Below are positions 8,746 to 17,477 of a stretch of DNA of 64,000 bases, in pieces. The stretch is taken from NCBI GenBank assembly GCA_963762605.1, contig CAVXLJ010000030.1:1-64000 (forward strand), in the 5' to 3' direction. Position numbers and translations under genes: made by a program. Below the pieces are notes generated by a model. It was not told the origin of the DNA and did not search any database. It saw only the letters and a program-made list of their open reading frames with translations. The DNA is from CAVSRC01 sp963762605 (GTDB taxonomy: Bacteria > Pseudomonadota > Alphaproteobacteria > Rhizobiales > Kaistiaceae). The number at the start of each line of letters is the position of its first letter. Position 1 is the stretch's first letter.

Positions 8746-8775
8746 TAAAAAAGGAGGCTGCCGAAGCAGCCTCCT
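8746..8775 (-). terminator. Intrinsic terminator with UUCG tetraloop
   Basis: Perfect 10-bp stem AGGAGGCTGC / GCAGCCTCCT (8752-8761 and 8766-8775). Read on the minus strand the loop is TTCG and the stem is followed by a run of Ts (complement of 8746-8752). It lies 21 nt past the stop codon of the binding-protein gene, so it ends the minus-strand operon 15949-8797. On the plus strand no T-run follows, so it works in one direction only. Confidence 0.93.
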
Positions 8776-8796
8776 CGAATCGTCGTCTGGTAGAGA

Positions 8797-9870
8797 TCAA
8801 TAACCCGGCTGCTCGCGGAACGACGGGTCGTTGATGTCGTAGATGAAGGCGCCCGCGGCCCGCTTCTTCATGTAGTCGTCATGGAAGAAGGGAACCAGCT
8901 TGTTGACGTCGATGTTGTCGTGGTTGAACGGAATGACGGGGACAAAGATGGCCTTCTTGTAAGGCTTGCCCGCGAAATAGGCCTTGATCTGCTGATAGGC
9001 GGCATCCGCCTCCAGCGTCGCGGTCTCATTCACGTCCATCGTGGTGGTGCCATCCTGGACCCACTTCCACGACTTTTCCTTGCCGTTGCTGGAGCCGAGC
9101 CAGTACTTGCTCGGATCGAGACCGGCTTCTTCCATAGCCTGCAGAGCGCCGGCCATCATTTCGTCGTTCTCGACATAGGCACCGTCGAAGCCGTCCGGCC
9201 CGAGGCTGGTGATCGCGTCCTGCATGACCTTCTTGGCAGGATCGGCGAACCATCCGCCCGAACCCCAGAACACGACCTGGAGGTCCTTGCCGCCGGCGCC
9301 CTTGACGCCGACGTTATCGGCGAGGTTGCCGATATCCTTGCCGGCTTCCTTGTACGACTCCAGGAAGCCCTGGGTCTGGCCGGCCGCGGTCCCCTGACCG
9401 AGCTTGCCCTCGATCATGATGACCTTCTTCACATTGTGCTTCATGGCGGATTCGCCGGCGAGCTTGCCGATGTACACCCAGTCGTATCCGGCGAAACCGG
9501 CAAGGCCGGGCTCGTTCGGCGGATTGTGCGTCAGATGGAACTCGGGAATGCCGGCGTCCTTGGCCAGCTTCAGGGTCCGCGAGGTCGTCTCCGGCGAGTT
9601 CTGAACGACGAGAAGCGCATCGACGCCCTGCGTGATGAAGTTCTCGACCGCGGCGATCTGCTCCGGTGCCGTCCCCTGTCCGACGACGTCGAGGACCGTC
9701 CAGCCTTCGCGTTCGGCGAGGGTCTTGAAGACCTCGAAGCCCGCTTTGTAGAAGTCATCGGAGGCGTCCATGTAGTAGCCGATGACCTTGCCTGCGGCTT
9801 GAGCGCCTGACGCAAAGGGCAGAGCGCCCAGTGCGACCGCAGCCATGAGGCCGAATACCAGTTTCTTCAT
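8797..9870 (-). CDS. Sugar ABC transporter substrate-binding protein (CUT2, periplasmic binding protein type 1)
   Basis: 357 aa. ATG at 9870 preceded by an AGGTGAT ribosome site; an upstream in-frame GTG at 9891 lacks one. Signal peptide 'KKLVFGLMAAVALGALPFASGAQA-AG'. The mature protein has the RbsB-like fold pattern: 'IGYYMDASDDFYKAGFEVFKTLAEREGW', 'QIAAVENFITQGVDALLVVQNS' and 'GSSNGKEKSWKWVQDGT'. Last gene of an operon with permease, ATPase, oxidoreductase, XylR-like regulator and epimerase; the ligand is probably a pentose, ketohexose or polyol (inference). Confidence 0.92.
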   Translation of the reverse strand: MKKLVFGLMAAVALGALPFASGAQAAGKVIGYYMDASDDFYKAGFEVFKTLAEREGWTVLDVVGQGTAPEQIAAVENFITQGVDALLVVQNSPETTSRTLKLAKDAGIPEFHLTHNPPNEPGLAGFAGYDWVYIGKLAGESAMKHNVKKVIMIEGKLGQGTAAGQTQGFLESYKEAGKDIGNLADNVGVKGAGGKDLQVVFWGSGGWFADPAKKVMQDAITSLGPDGFDGAYVENDEMMAGALQAMEEAGLDPSKYWLGSSNGKEKSWKWVQDGTTTMDVNETATLEADAAYQQIKAYFAGKPYKKAIFVPVIPFNHDNIDVNKLVPFFHDDYMKKRAAGAFIYDINDPSFREQPGY

Positions 9871-9947
9871 ATCACCTACTCCCTTTCTCACTTTATTTTC
9901 GTGCTCCGTCTCGCGACCTCACACGGTTTGAAGTCCTGCATATCTGC

Positions 9948-11072
9948 CTATGCGCTTTCTTGATCTCGCGGCCCCCCCTTGTTCGCAGTCGCCGCCACGC
10001 TGCGTGCCTTCGCCTGCTCGCGTTTCAGAGCCAGGAAATCGGAAATCTGGGAGGAGACATCGCCCGCCGACACGGCGATGATGACGACCAGGCCCTTGGC
10101 CAGAAATTGAACTTCGGACGGCAAGCGGAGCAGGTTCATCGCGTTGGCGATCGACCCGAGAAAGAAGACCCCGATCAACGTTCCGACGATGTTGCCCCTG
10201 CCGCCGCTGAGCGCCGTCCCGCCGATGACGACCATGGCGATCGTGTCGATCTCCAGACCCTGCCCGAGCGTTATGATTCCGGTGTTGATGCGGGCGAGAA
10301 GCATCGTCGCCCCGATCCCCACCAGCAGACCCTGGATCACATAGACGGAGAGACGCATGTTCTTGACGTCGATGCCGGCAAGGAACGCGGCGCGCGAGTT
10401 CGTGCCGACGGCGTAAATGCGCCTCCCGTACTTGGTGTAGGTCAGCAGCAATCCTCCGAGCAGCGCGATCGCGAAGAAAATCAGGACGTAGGGTGGAACC
10501 CGGAGGATCAGACCTGTGACCGGGTCCCTGGCGCCCTCGAAAAGGTTCGTCGTGAGAAAATCGAGCTCCCCCTTCATCACGACTTCGCGCGAATTGGAGA
10601 GCAGCAATGCGATCCCCTGGAACGAGATCATTCCGCCGAGCGTGATGATGAACGGTTCGATACGGGTTCTGGAAATGATGAACCCCATGATGGTCTCAAG
10701 GACCACCGCCGAGGTGACGCCAAGCAGGATCGACGGGCCGACGCCGAGTCCCCACTTGGAAATCCCGAGCGCCACCACGATCGACACCAGCGAGGCCAGC
10801 ATGCCGACCGAGAGATCGATGCCGCCGGATATCATCACCATGGTCATGCTGACCGCGACGATCCCCGGCACGGCGACCTGCTGAAGGATGTTCACGATGT
10901 TGACCGGACTGATGAAGGTCGGGAATTTCGACCCGCCCGTCGAGATCAGTTGCAGGAGAACGATGATCACGACGAAACTGGCGAAGATCGAAAACACGGT
11001 CAGGTTTTCGTAGCGCTTGAAGAGCGACTCCTTGACCGGCAGTGTCGTGTACGAGAACTCCGGCTTGCTCAC
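9948..11072 (-). CDS. Sugar ABC transporter permease (RbsC-like, CUT2)
   Basis: 374 aa inner-membrane protein with 9-10 hydrophobic segments. Family features are 'MVMISGGIDLSVGMLASLVSIVVALG', 'GRRIYAVGTNSRAAFLAGIDVKNMRL' and 'IGGTALSGGRGNIVGTLIGVFFLGSIANAMNLL'. The ATG overlaps the ATPase stop by 4 nt. The 77-nt spacer to the binding-protein gene has its own ribosome site. Confidence 0.94.
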   Translation of the reverse strand: MSKPEFSYTTLPVKESLFKRYENLTVFSIFASFVVIIVLLQLISTGGSKFPTFISPVNIVNILQQVAVPGIVAVSMTMVMISGGIDLSVGMLASLVSIVVALGISKWGLGVGPSILLGVTSAVVLETIMGFIISRTRIEPFIITLGGMISFQGIALLLSNSREVVMKGELDFLTTNLFEGARDPVTGLILRVPPYVLIFFAIALLGGLLLTYTKYGRRIYAVGTNSRAAFLAGIDVKNMRLSVYVIQGLLVGIGATMLLARINTGIITLGQGLEIDTIAMVVIGGTALSGGRGNIVGTLIGVFFLGSIANAMNLLRLPSEVQFLAKGLVVIIAVSAGDVSSQISDFLALKREQAKARSVAATANKGGPRDQESA

Positions 11073-12553
11073 GGCTGCTGATCTCCTATTGAAAGGGTGA
11101 GGATGTTTTCTTCGGTAATCTCCTCACCAGCCAGCTCACCCGCGATCGCTCCCTGCTTGAGGACGATTACGCGATCGCTCATCGACACCACCTCCGGCAT
11201 GTCGGAGGAGACCATGAGGATGGCCTTGTCCTCCTTCAGAAGGTCGACCATGACCCGGTAGATTTCCTGTTTGGAACCGACATCGATTCCGCGCGACGGC
11301 TCGTCGAAGATGAAGATCTCGCCGCCGGTATTGAACCACTTGCCGAGCACCACCTTCTGCTGGTTGCCGCCCGACAGATTGACGACCCGGGTGCGCGCGC
11401 TCGGGGTCTTGATGTTCAAGAGCTTGACGAACTTCTCGCCCGTAAGGATTTCGCTTGATGGCCGCACGACGAAATCGCGCGTGTTGACCATGTTCGCTAC
11501 GGCGACGTTCTCGGCGATCGTCTTCGGCAGGAAGAGTCCCGTGTTCTGACGATCCTCGGTGATGAAGCACATCTTGTTGCGGATTGCGCTCTTCGGGCTC
11601 GAGATCTTGACCGGCTTGCCGTTGATCGCGATCTCGCCGCGTTCGAGCGGAGCGCTGCCGAAGAGCACCTCCATGAGTTCCGAACGTCCCGATCCGGCCA
11701 TGCCGGCAATCCCGAGCACCTCGCCGCGATGGAGCGTGAACGAAATGTCGCGCACGCCGTTCCCGGTAACGTTCCTGGCTTCGAGGACCGCCTCGCCGCG
11801 CTCGACGCGCTCGCGCTCGTAGAAGGTCGACGGGTCCCGCCCGACCATGTCCTTGATCAGCGTCGTCTTGGTCAGTCCCGCGATGGGGTACATGCTGACT
11901 TTGCGGCCATCGCGCAGAACCGTCGCACGGTCACCGATCTCGAACACCTCGTCGAGGTGGTGGGAGATGTAGATGACCCCAATTCCGTCTTGCTTGATGG
12001 TCTTCACGATATTCAGCAGCGTGTCGATCTCCCGCGAGGAGAACGAAGCAGTCGGCTCGTCGAGAATGACGACGTTGCTCTTGAACTGGAGCGCCTTGGC
12101 GATTTCGACGATCTTCTGCTGACCGCTCGTCAGATCGCTCATGCGCATGTCCGGCGTGAGGTCGCTCTTCAGGTAGCGCAGGACATCCTGGGTCTGACGC
12201 CGCATCTCCTTGCGCTGAAGCACTCCCCTCCGGGTGATCTCCGCTCCCGCGAAGATGTTCTCGGTGATGTTCAGGGCGCTGAAGATGATGTGCTCCTGAT
12301 AGATCGTATGGATTCCCATCCCGAGCGCGGTGTGCGGCGTCAACGACACCGGGTTGCCGTTGAAGACGATCTGCCCGCCCTCGTCGGGCTGGTAGGCGCC
12401 CGAAAGAATCTTGATCAGCGTGGACTTACCCGCGCCGTTTTCACCGCAGAGGCAATGGACCTCACCGCGCTTCAGATCGAACGAGATATCCTCCAGTGCC
12501 CTCACACCGGGGAACGTCTTCGATACGTGCGACAGGCGCAGAATTTCGTCCAT
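11069..12553 (-). CDS. Sugar ABC transporter ATP-binding protein (RbsA-like, two nucleotide domains)
   Basis: 494 aa. First domain: Walker A 'GENGAGKST' at 37-45, signature 'LTSGQQKIVEIAKAL', Walker B 'VVILDEPTAS'. Second domain: 'GIAGMAGSGRSEL', signature 'LSGGNQQKVVLGKW' and Walker B 'IFIFDEPSRGID'. Both Walker B glutamates are present, so both domains look intact. It powers the permease encoded immediately downstream (4-nt overlap). Confidence 0.95.
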   Translation of the reverse strand: MDEILRLSHVSKTFPGVRALEDISFDLKRGEVHCLCGENGAGKSTLIKILSGAYQPDEGGQIVFNGNPVSLTPHTALGMGIHTIYQEHIIFSALNITENIFAGAEITRRGVLQRKEMRRQTQDVLRYLKSDLTPDMRMSDLTSGQQKIVEIAKALQFKSNVVILDEPTASFSSREIDTLLNIVKTIKQDGIGVIYISHHLDEVFEIGDRATVLRDGRKVSMYPIAGLTKTTLIKDMVGRDPSTFYERERVERGEAVLEARNVTGNGVRDISFTLHRGEVLGIAGMAGSGRSELMEVLFGSAPLERGEIAINGKPVKISSPKSAIRNKMCFITEDRQNTGLFLPKTIAENVAVANMVNTRDFVVRPSSEILTGEKFVKLLNIKTPSARTRVVNLSGGNQQKVVLGKWFNTGGEIFIFDEPSRGIDVGSKQEIYRVMVDLLKEDKAILMVSSDMPEVVSMSDRVIVLKQGAIAGELAGEEITEENILTLSIGDQQP

Positions 12554-12596
12554 GCTCCTCCCTCACTCGCACGATGATCGGCTCCGGCGCGCCGCT

Positions 12597-13707
12597 TCAG
12601 CGCGCCAGGAAATCGGGCACCTTGACGATCTCTCCGCCCTTGAGCGCCGACTGATGGGCGCAGATGCCCACAGAGGTCCAGTTCGCGGACTGCTCCACGT
12701 TTGGAAACGGGTCGCGGTCTTCGATCAGGGCGGACACGAACTCGTTGACCAGATGCGGATGCGAACCGCCGTGGCCGCCACCCTGGATGAACGAGAGGTG
12801 GTCCTCGTCGACGATGCCCCGCGTGAACTTCTGAATCTCCGCGGGCAGGAGATGGGCGTAGTCCGGAACGTCCACGCGCTCGGCGATCTCCGACTCGGGT
12901 TTCTTGGCCGTATGAAGCACCGGATTCTCGCCGGTGATGAGCTGCCATTCGAACGACTTCTTGGAGCCGTAGACGTCGACGCTCTCGCGATACTGTCGTG
13001 CGGTGTCCCAGAGGAACCGCCAGACGTGCGCCGCGACGTCCGAGTCCTTGATCTTGATGTGGCAGGATTCGACCGCGAACTTCGAACCGGAGCGGCGTGC
13101 GCACTCGTCGTTGATCGTGCCCGAACCGAAGCAGCTCACATACTCGGCCATGCCGTTGACCATGGCCATCAGCGGGCTGACGACATGGGTCGCATAGTGC
13201 ATCGGCACCATGTCTTTCCAGTAGTCGGGCCACCCTTCCATGTCCTGCGGGTGCGAGGCCGCCAGGTACTGGATCTTGCCGAGTTCGCCCTTGTCGTAGA
13301 GTTCCTTGATGAACAGGTATTCGCGGCTGTAAACGACGGTCTCGGCCATCATGTATTTGAGCCCCGTCTCGCGGACGAGACCGACGATTTCCCTGGCCTC
13401 TTCGAGGCGCGTCGCCATGGGCACGGTGCACATGACGTGCTTGCCTGCCTTCAGCGCCGCTATGGTCTGCGGGGCATGGTCGGGAATGGGGCTGTTGATG
13501 TGGACGAAATCGACATCCGGATCGGTCAGTACCTCCCGGAAATCCGTGTACCGCGTGGCAATGCCGAACCGATCTCCGATCTCGTCCAGCTTGCATTTCG
13601 TGCGCTGGCAGATCGCCGCGACCTCGACGTTCGGATGCGCCTGATAGATCGGAATGAACTCTGCCCCGAAGCCAAGTCCAATGAGTTCCTACGCGTGCCT
13701 TTTTCAT
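12597..13707 (-). pseudogene. Gfo/Idh/MocA-family oxidoreductase, single-base frameshift near the start
   Basis: The start is the ATG at 13707 with AGGTGG just upstream. Frame 1 reads MKKARVG and then should enter the Rossmann motif 'LIGLGFGAEF', but that motif is in the next frame. An extra A (AA at 13686-13687 on the minus strand) explains it: the span is 1111 nt, one more than a multiple of three. In the second frame a TAG lies immediately upstream of the Rossmann motif, so no in-frame start rescues it. The rest is intact: 'HINSPIPDHA', 'GKHVMCTVPMATRLEEA', 'YMMAETVVYSREY' and a C-terminal domain. Members oxidise or epimerise sugars with NAD(P). It may be a true mutation or a base-call error; repaired length about 369 aa. 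Confidence 0.85.
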
Positions 13708-13760
13708 GATCCACCTGCCAATTTAAGAGGCAGTATGGGAGCCCTCATGAACCTTGAACA

Positions 13761-13792
13761 TGAGCATTCACGCTAGAATGTTGAGATATTTT
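13761..13792. promoter_or_regulatory. Candidate XylR/AraC-type operator upstream of the oxidoreductase-importer genes
   Basis: The site starts TGAGCATTCACGC and carries a second TGAG exactly 21 bp later (13761 and 13782), the two-helical-turn spacing used by AraC-family proteins. It also contains CATTC/GAATG as an inverted pair. A closely matching copy (23 of 30 positions) lies at 16048-16079 upstream of the epimerase gene. This copy is 54 nt upstream of the oxidoreductase ATG, in the gap after the regulator gene. Confidence 0.6.
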
Positions 13793-13811
13793 CCCGGACG
13801 CTGATGTGTCG

Positions 13812-14990
13812 TCAGTCGGGAACCCGGAGCAGGGAACGCCCGCGGACCTGATCGCGATATTCCCGCGGCGTCAGGCCGGTTTCCTTCTTGAAGAACACGC
13901 TCAGATACTCGGGATGCTCGATGCCGAGTGCCTCGCTGATCTCCGAGAGAGACATGTCCGTTTCGAGGAGAAGCTCGCGCACGGCGTTGGTCCGCACGCG
14001 CAGGATCTCCTGGTGCGGCGTGCGATTCAGCGTCTTTCGGAAGCGGGCTTCGAGAACGCGCCGCGACAGCGGAACGATGTCGAGGACATCCTCGACCCGG
14101 ATGTTCTTGTGGGCGTTCTGGCGGATGAAGGCGACCGCCTGGGCGACGTGATGATCGTCGACGGTCAGCACGTCGGTCGAGACGCGCTTGCGCACGCCGA
14201 GCGGTTCGATCGAGTGCTTGCGCCCCGCCAGCTTCACCCCGCTCATCATGCGATCCAGAATCTCGGCGGCATAGGCGCCGGTCCTGAACGAGTTGGGTAT
14301 GACGCTCGACATCGAGGGCGTCGCCATCTCGCAGAGAAGCTCGTCGTTGTCCACGCCGATGACGGCGATATCCTCGGGTACCATGAAGTCGTAGTAGCGG
14401 CAGATCTCCAGCAGCTGCTGGCCGCAGGCATCGTAGCAGGCGAAGATGCCGACCGGCTTGGGCAGGCTCTCCAGCCACTTGCGGATCGCTTCGCGCTGCG
14501 TCCACCAGCGGACGCGCGGTTCCTTGCGGGCCGGAAGATTGAAGATCCTCGAGCGGATGATGTCGGGGCGCCCGAGAATGCGCTCGAAGCTCTGTTGCCG
14601 CCAGATCGACCAGTTGTAGAACGGGTCGCCGAAGAAGGCGAAGTTCTGCAGGCCGCAGTCGCGCAGGTGGTCGAGGGCAAGGTGCGTGATCGCCTCGTCG
14701 TCGGTCTCGACCCAGGGGATGCCCTCGATCAGGCGGGCGGCACTGACGTCGACGGTCGGCACGTCCATGGCGGTGATGATGCGCGCCATGCGCTCGGTTT
14801 CGATCCGAGCGATGACCCCGTCGAACTTCCAGTTGCCGGCGAAGGATTCGTCGATCTCGTGCCGGCCGTGCTCGGTCAGGTAGAGGGTCCAGCCGTGGCG
14901 GGTGCGGGCATACTCGTGAATCCCGCGCAGAACGCTGCGGGCGTAGCTGTTCGACGTCTCGACGATGACCGCGACGTTCCGCTCGCTCAC
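13812..14990 (-). CDS. XylR-like transcriptional regulator: sugar-sensing PBP1 domain fused to AraC helix-turn-helix
   Basis: 392 aa from the GTG at 14990, which has GGGAAGG about 9 nt upstream. Another in-frame GTG at 15041 falls inside a strong hairpin and is less likely. The first ~280 residues resemble the LacI/ribose-binding fold ('VAVIVETSNSYARSVLRGIHEYAR', 'GIFACYDACGQQLLE', 'AVIGVDNDELLCEMATPSMSSV'). The last ~105 residues are an AraC domain: 'VARFIRQNAH'-type helix, 'LSRRVLEARFRKTLNRTP' and 'EHPEYLSVFFKKETGLTPREYR'. E. coli XylR has this architecture and activates xylose genes. It lies inside the operon it probably controls through the paired 21-bp-spaced sites at 13761 and 16048. 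Confidence 0.92.
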   Translation of the reverse strand: MSERNVAVIVETSNSYARSVLRGIHEYARTRHGWTLYLTEHGRHEIDESFAGNWKFDGVIARIETERMARIITAMDVPTVDVSAARLIEGIPWVETDDEAITHLALDHLRDCGLQNFAFFGDPFYNWSIWRQQSFERILGRPDIIRSRIFNLPARKEPRVRWWTQREAIRKWLESLPKPVGIFACYDACGQQLLEICRYYDFMVPEDIAVIGVDNDELLCEMATPSMSSVIPNSFRTGAYAAEILDRMMSGVKLAGRKHSIEPLGVRKRVSTDVLTVDDHHVAQAVAFIRQNAHKNIRVEDVLDIVPLSRRVLEARFRKTLNRTPHQEILRVRTNAVRELLLETDMSLSEISEALGIEHPEYLSVFFKKETGLTPREYRDQVRGRSLLRVPD

Positions 14991-15038
14991 GATCGGGCGC
15001 CTTCCCTGGCCTTGCGCCGATGGCGACGTCAGAAATGC

Positions 15039-15079
15039 CACCGGCCGGACGGGAATACTACATTCGCGTCCGGCCGGTG
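15039..15079. other. Large intercistronic hairpin, 13-bp perfect stem
   Basis: CACCGGCCGGACG (15039-15051) pairs perfectly with CGTCCGGCCGGTG (15067-15079) around a 15-nt loop. It lies between the epimerase stop (15101) and the regulator start (14990), with no clean T-run. It may cap the epimerase mRNA, attenuate regulator expression, or be a dispersed palindromic repeat unit. Confidence 0.55.
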
Positions 15080-15100
15080 CCTATGCCACTGCAGCTTGTA

Positions 15101-15949
15101 TCAGCCGAGCAGGTCGCGGAGGAAGCGCGCCCCGCCGCTCGCCAGCTCGTCCTGCGAGGGCGCCAGCGGCCGCCAGATGGCGGCGGCCTTGGCGATTTCG
15201 ACGGCGCCGGGGGTGAAGGATTCGATGACCACCGGGCCATCGTATTCGATCTCCTTGAGCGCATCGCGGATGCCGACCCAGTCCTGATGGCCGGTGCCGG
15301 GAATGCCGCGATCGTTCTCGCAGGCGTGGAAGTGGCCGAGCCGGTCCTTGCCGACCAGGCGGATCGCGTCGGGGATGCTCTTTTCCTCGATATTGGCGTG
15401 GAACGTGTCGATGTGAACCTTGTAGGCCGGATGGCCGACATCGGCGATCAACCTGAGGGCGTGTTCCGCCAGGGTGATCATGTCGGTCTCGAAGCGGTTG
15501 AGCGGCTCGACGCCCATGGTGACGCCGGCGTCGCTCGCGACCTTGCCGAGTTGCCTGAGGTTCGCGACGCACCAGTCCCACTGCTGTTTTCTTTCGTCGT
15601 CGGGAATCATGCGTGCCTTGCCGACGGCGGAATAGACCGGTCCGGAAAACAGCGTGCTGCCGACCTCCTCCGTGAACCGGATGCTTTGCTTGACATAGTC
15701 GACGCCTTCCCGGCGGATTGCCGGGTCATCGCTGGAGATGTCGCGCCTGGGCCCGAACGCGCCGCACACCGTCACCGCGAGGCCGTTGTCCTCGGTCATC
15801 TTGCGCAAGAGCTTGGCATCGATGATCGACGCATCGTCGAGCGCCACCTCCAGGACGTCGAACCCCATCTGCTTCACCTTCGGGATGAGGTGGAATTCCT
15901 TCGTGCTGAATGGCGACGTCCAAACCCAGGTGTTCACACCGATCTTCAT
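15101..15949 (-). CDS. Sugar epimerase/isomerase, D-tagatose/D-psicose 3-epimerase-like TIM barrel
   Basis: 282 aa. The four metal-site residues of the ketose 3-epimerase family are visible: E148 ('GVEPLNRFET'), D181 ('HIDTFHANIEE'), H208 ('GHFHACEN') and E243 ('VIESFTP'), with 'ENDRGIPGTGHQDW' typical of the group. The enzyme would epimerise C3 of a ketose, or isomerise a related sugar, in the cytoplasm. It is the first gene of the minus-strand operon and carries an operator-like site about 100 nt upstream. ATG 15949; exact substrate unknown. Confidence 0.92.
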   Translation of the reverse strand: MKIGVNTWVWTSPFSTKEFHLIPKVKQMGFDVLEVALDDASIIDAKLLRKMTEDNGLAVTVCGAFGPRRDISSDDPAIRREGVDYVKQSIRFTEEVGSTLFSGPVYSAVGKARMIPDDERKQQWDWCVANLRQLGKVASDAGVTMGVEPLNRFETDMITLAEHALRLIADVGHPAYKVHIDTFHANIEEKSIPDAIRLVGKDRLGHFHACENDRGIPGTGHQDWVGIRDALKEIEYDGPVVIESFTPGAVEIAKAAAIWRPLAPSQDELASGGARFLRDLLG

Positions 15950-16271
15950 CGTTCACGCCTCCCAGAATCGCCGGACGGGCGTCCGGCGCGCCGGATTTGA
16001 TAACGGCTTCAGCTGGGCAGCCTAGTTCCGCCGGATCATTGCGTAACTGAGCATTCGCGCGAGAAAAATGAGAAATATAACCAGCAGCCGGCCGGGAACA
16101 TCGGCGCAGTGCCAACCCGATCGCCCGGATGGCGTCGGTGCGCATCGTCGACTGGTGAAGCTGCGAAGACGCCAGTAGCCAGGCTGAAAATAGGATTCGT
16201 CTCAACGCAGAGCGCGATGTATTGAGGAAATACGGTCACGCGAACATGTTTACTGCCTCTGGGGGGACGGC
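15950..16271. other. Divergent regulatory region between the epimerase and the ketopantoate-reductase-like gene
   Basis: 322 bp with no gene. It holds the operator-like site 16048-16079, AT-rich sequence around 16061-16080 suited to a promoter, and GGGGGGACGGC just before the ATG at 16272 as ribosome site. No terminator or RNA gene seen. Confidence 0.5.
16048..16079. promoter_or_regulatory. Candidate XylR/AraC-type operator upstream of the epimerase gene
   Basis: TGAGCATTCGCGC followed by a second TGAG exactly 21 bp later (16048 and 16069), matching the site at 13761-13792 in 23 of 30 positions and in the same orientation. It lies about 100 nt upstream of the epimerase ATG. Probably bound by the XylR-like regulator encoded at 13812-14990. 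Confidence 0.6.
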
Positions 16272-17231
16272 ATGCAAACAATCCATGCAACGATTGTGGG
16301 CGGAGGTTCGGTCGGGCTTTGCCTTGCGGCCAGTCTGGCGCGGACAGACGCTCAGGTGACCCTTCTCGTGCGGAGCCAGCACGTCGGCGCCGTTCGTGGA
16401 AAGCCGATCAACGTAAGCGGCCGGTTCGGCGAATACACGATTTCGCCGAGCGATCTTGCGGTCGACGATGCCGCTCGTCCGTCCGAGAAGAGCCGCGATT
16501 GCGACGTGCTCATCGTCGCCACCAAAGCATACGATGTTGCTGCCGCACTGAGGCCATTTGCCGGCGGGGAAACGCGCCGCCGGCCAGCCGTCGTGTTGTT
16601 CCAGAACGGGCTGGGGTCGGCCGAAATCGCCAGGGACGTCATGGGGCCCGACACGCCGGTGTATTCGACGGCGATGATGATCGGCATGGTCCGTGACGGC
16701 CCCACAGATGTCCGCGTGACCGCTCACTCAAGTCCGGTTTGGATCGGCGCTTTGCTCGGCGACGACACAGAGCGGCTGGCCTCTTTTCTGGAAGTCGCAG
16801 CCGCGGGGTTCGTGCCGATGGAGCTGAAACCTGAAATTCGCGACACGATCTACACGAAGGTCCTGTTCAACTGCTGCATGAACCCCACCGGCGCCCTGAC
16901 CCGTCTGACCTATGGCGGCCTCCTGCAGAACCCACATTCAAGGGCGCTGATCACCGCGCTCGCTGACGAGGCGCTGGACGCCTTCGCCGCGACGTCCGGG
17001 TTTGCTCCAGCCGCGAACGGCCAACGCTATGTCGAGGACGTGCTCAACGCGATCGTGTTTCCGCGTGCCGTCGAGCATCGCTCGTCGATGGTTCAGGATC
17101 TCGAATCGGGCCGCCCGACCGAGGTCGATTTCCTGAATGGCGCCATCGTGAGAATGGGTGAAACAGCGGGCCGCAAGACGCCGTACCATCGCTCTGTCGT
17201 TTCCCTGATCCACGCCTGCGAAGTGGCTTGA
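16272..17231 (+). CDS. Ketopantoate reductase-family (ApbA/PanE) oxidoreductase
   Basis: 319 aa. NADP-binding loop 'IVGGGSVG' (8-15), the family 'FQNGLG' motif around 111-116, and the catalytic Lys in 'YTKVLFNCCMNP' (K197, with N201). Members reduce 2-keto acids such as ketopantoate to the D-hydroxy acid. The nucleotide loop is GGGSVG rather than the usual GAGAIG, and the gene is next to a sugar-type MFS permease rather than pantothenate genes. A catabolic 2-keto-acid or hydroxy-acid role is therefore likelier than vitamin synthesis (inference). Confidence 0.88.
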   Translation: MQTIHATIVGGGSVGLCLAASLARTDAQVTLLVRSQHVGAVRGKPINVSGRFGEYTISPSDLAVDDAARPSEKSRDCDVLIVATKAYDVAAALRPFAGGETRRRPAVVLFQNGLGSAEIARDVMGPDTPVYSTAMMIGMVRDGPTDVRVTAHSSPVWIGALLGDDTERLASFLEVAAAGFVPMELKPEIRDTIYTKVLFNCCMNPTGALTRLTYGGLLQNPHSRALITALADEALDAFAATSGFAPAANGQRYVEDVLNAIVFPRAVEHRSSMVQDLESGRPTEVDFLNGAIVRMGETAGRKTPYHRSVVSLIHACEVA

Positions 17232-17477
17232 CGGCGGCACCCGACGCCATATCCCAGTTTCCCGGATGAAAGCCTGCTGCCGGTCAATCGCGACCGGGGC
17301 GAACTGGCAACACATCCGGCCATATCCGAAGGGGGCCTGAAAACGGAAAATCGGACCATTGGCATCGGCCACAACGAAGCGGCACTGCGCTATGGCATGC
17401 GCAGCCGTGTCTCGACGGGCCGGTCGCAAAAGCCTATCGCCGCTTGCCCGCCGTTGCCGTAGGGAGTTAATGGCGTC
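17232..17477. other. Spacer without recognised gene
   Basis: 246 bp between the reductase and the MFS permease. No motif, RNA gene or clear terminator seen. GGGAG at 17462 is the probable ribosome site of the permease, 12 nt before its ATG, which is longer than usual. Confidence 0.4.

Noticed and set aside
9960..11081. 373-codon plus-strand frame opposite the permease
   Set aside because: His/Asp/Arg-rich mirror of a membrane-protein gene, typical of antisense frames.
12502..13707. Long open minus-strand frame starting at the oxidoreductase ATG (about 400 codons)
   Set aside because: Beyond codon 7 it is the wrong frame of the Gfo/Idh/MocA gene: Arg/Pro-rich, no domain, and conserved motifs lie in the other frame.
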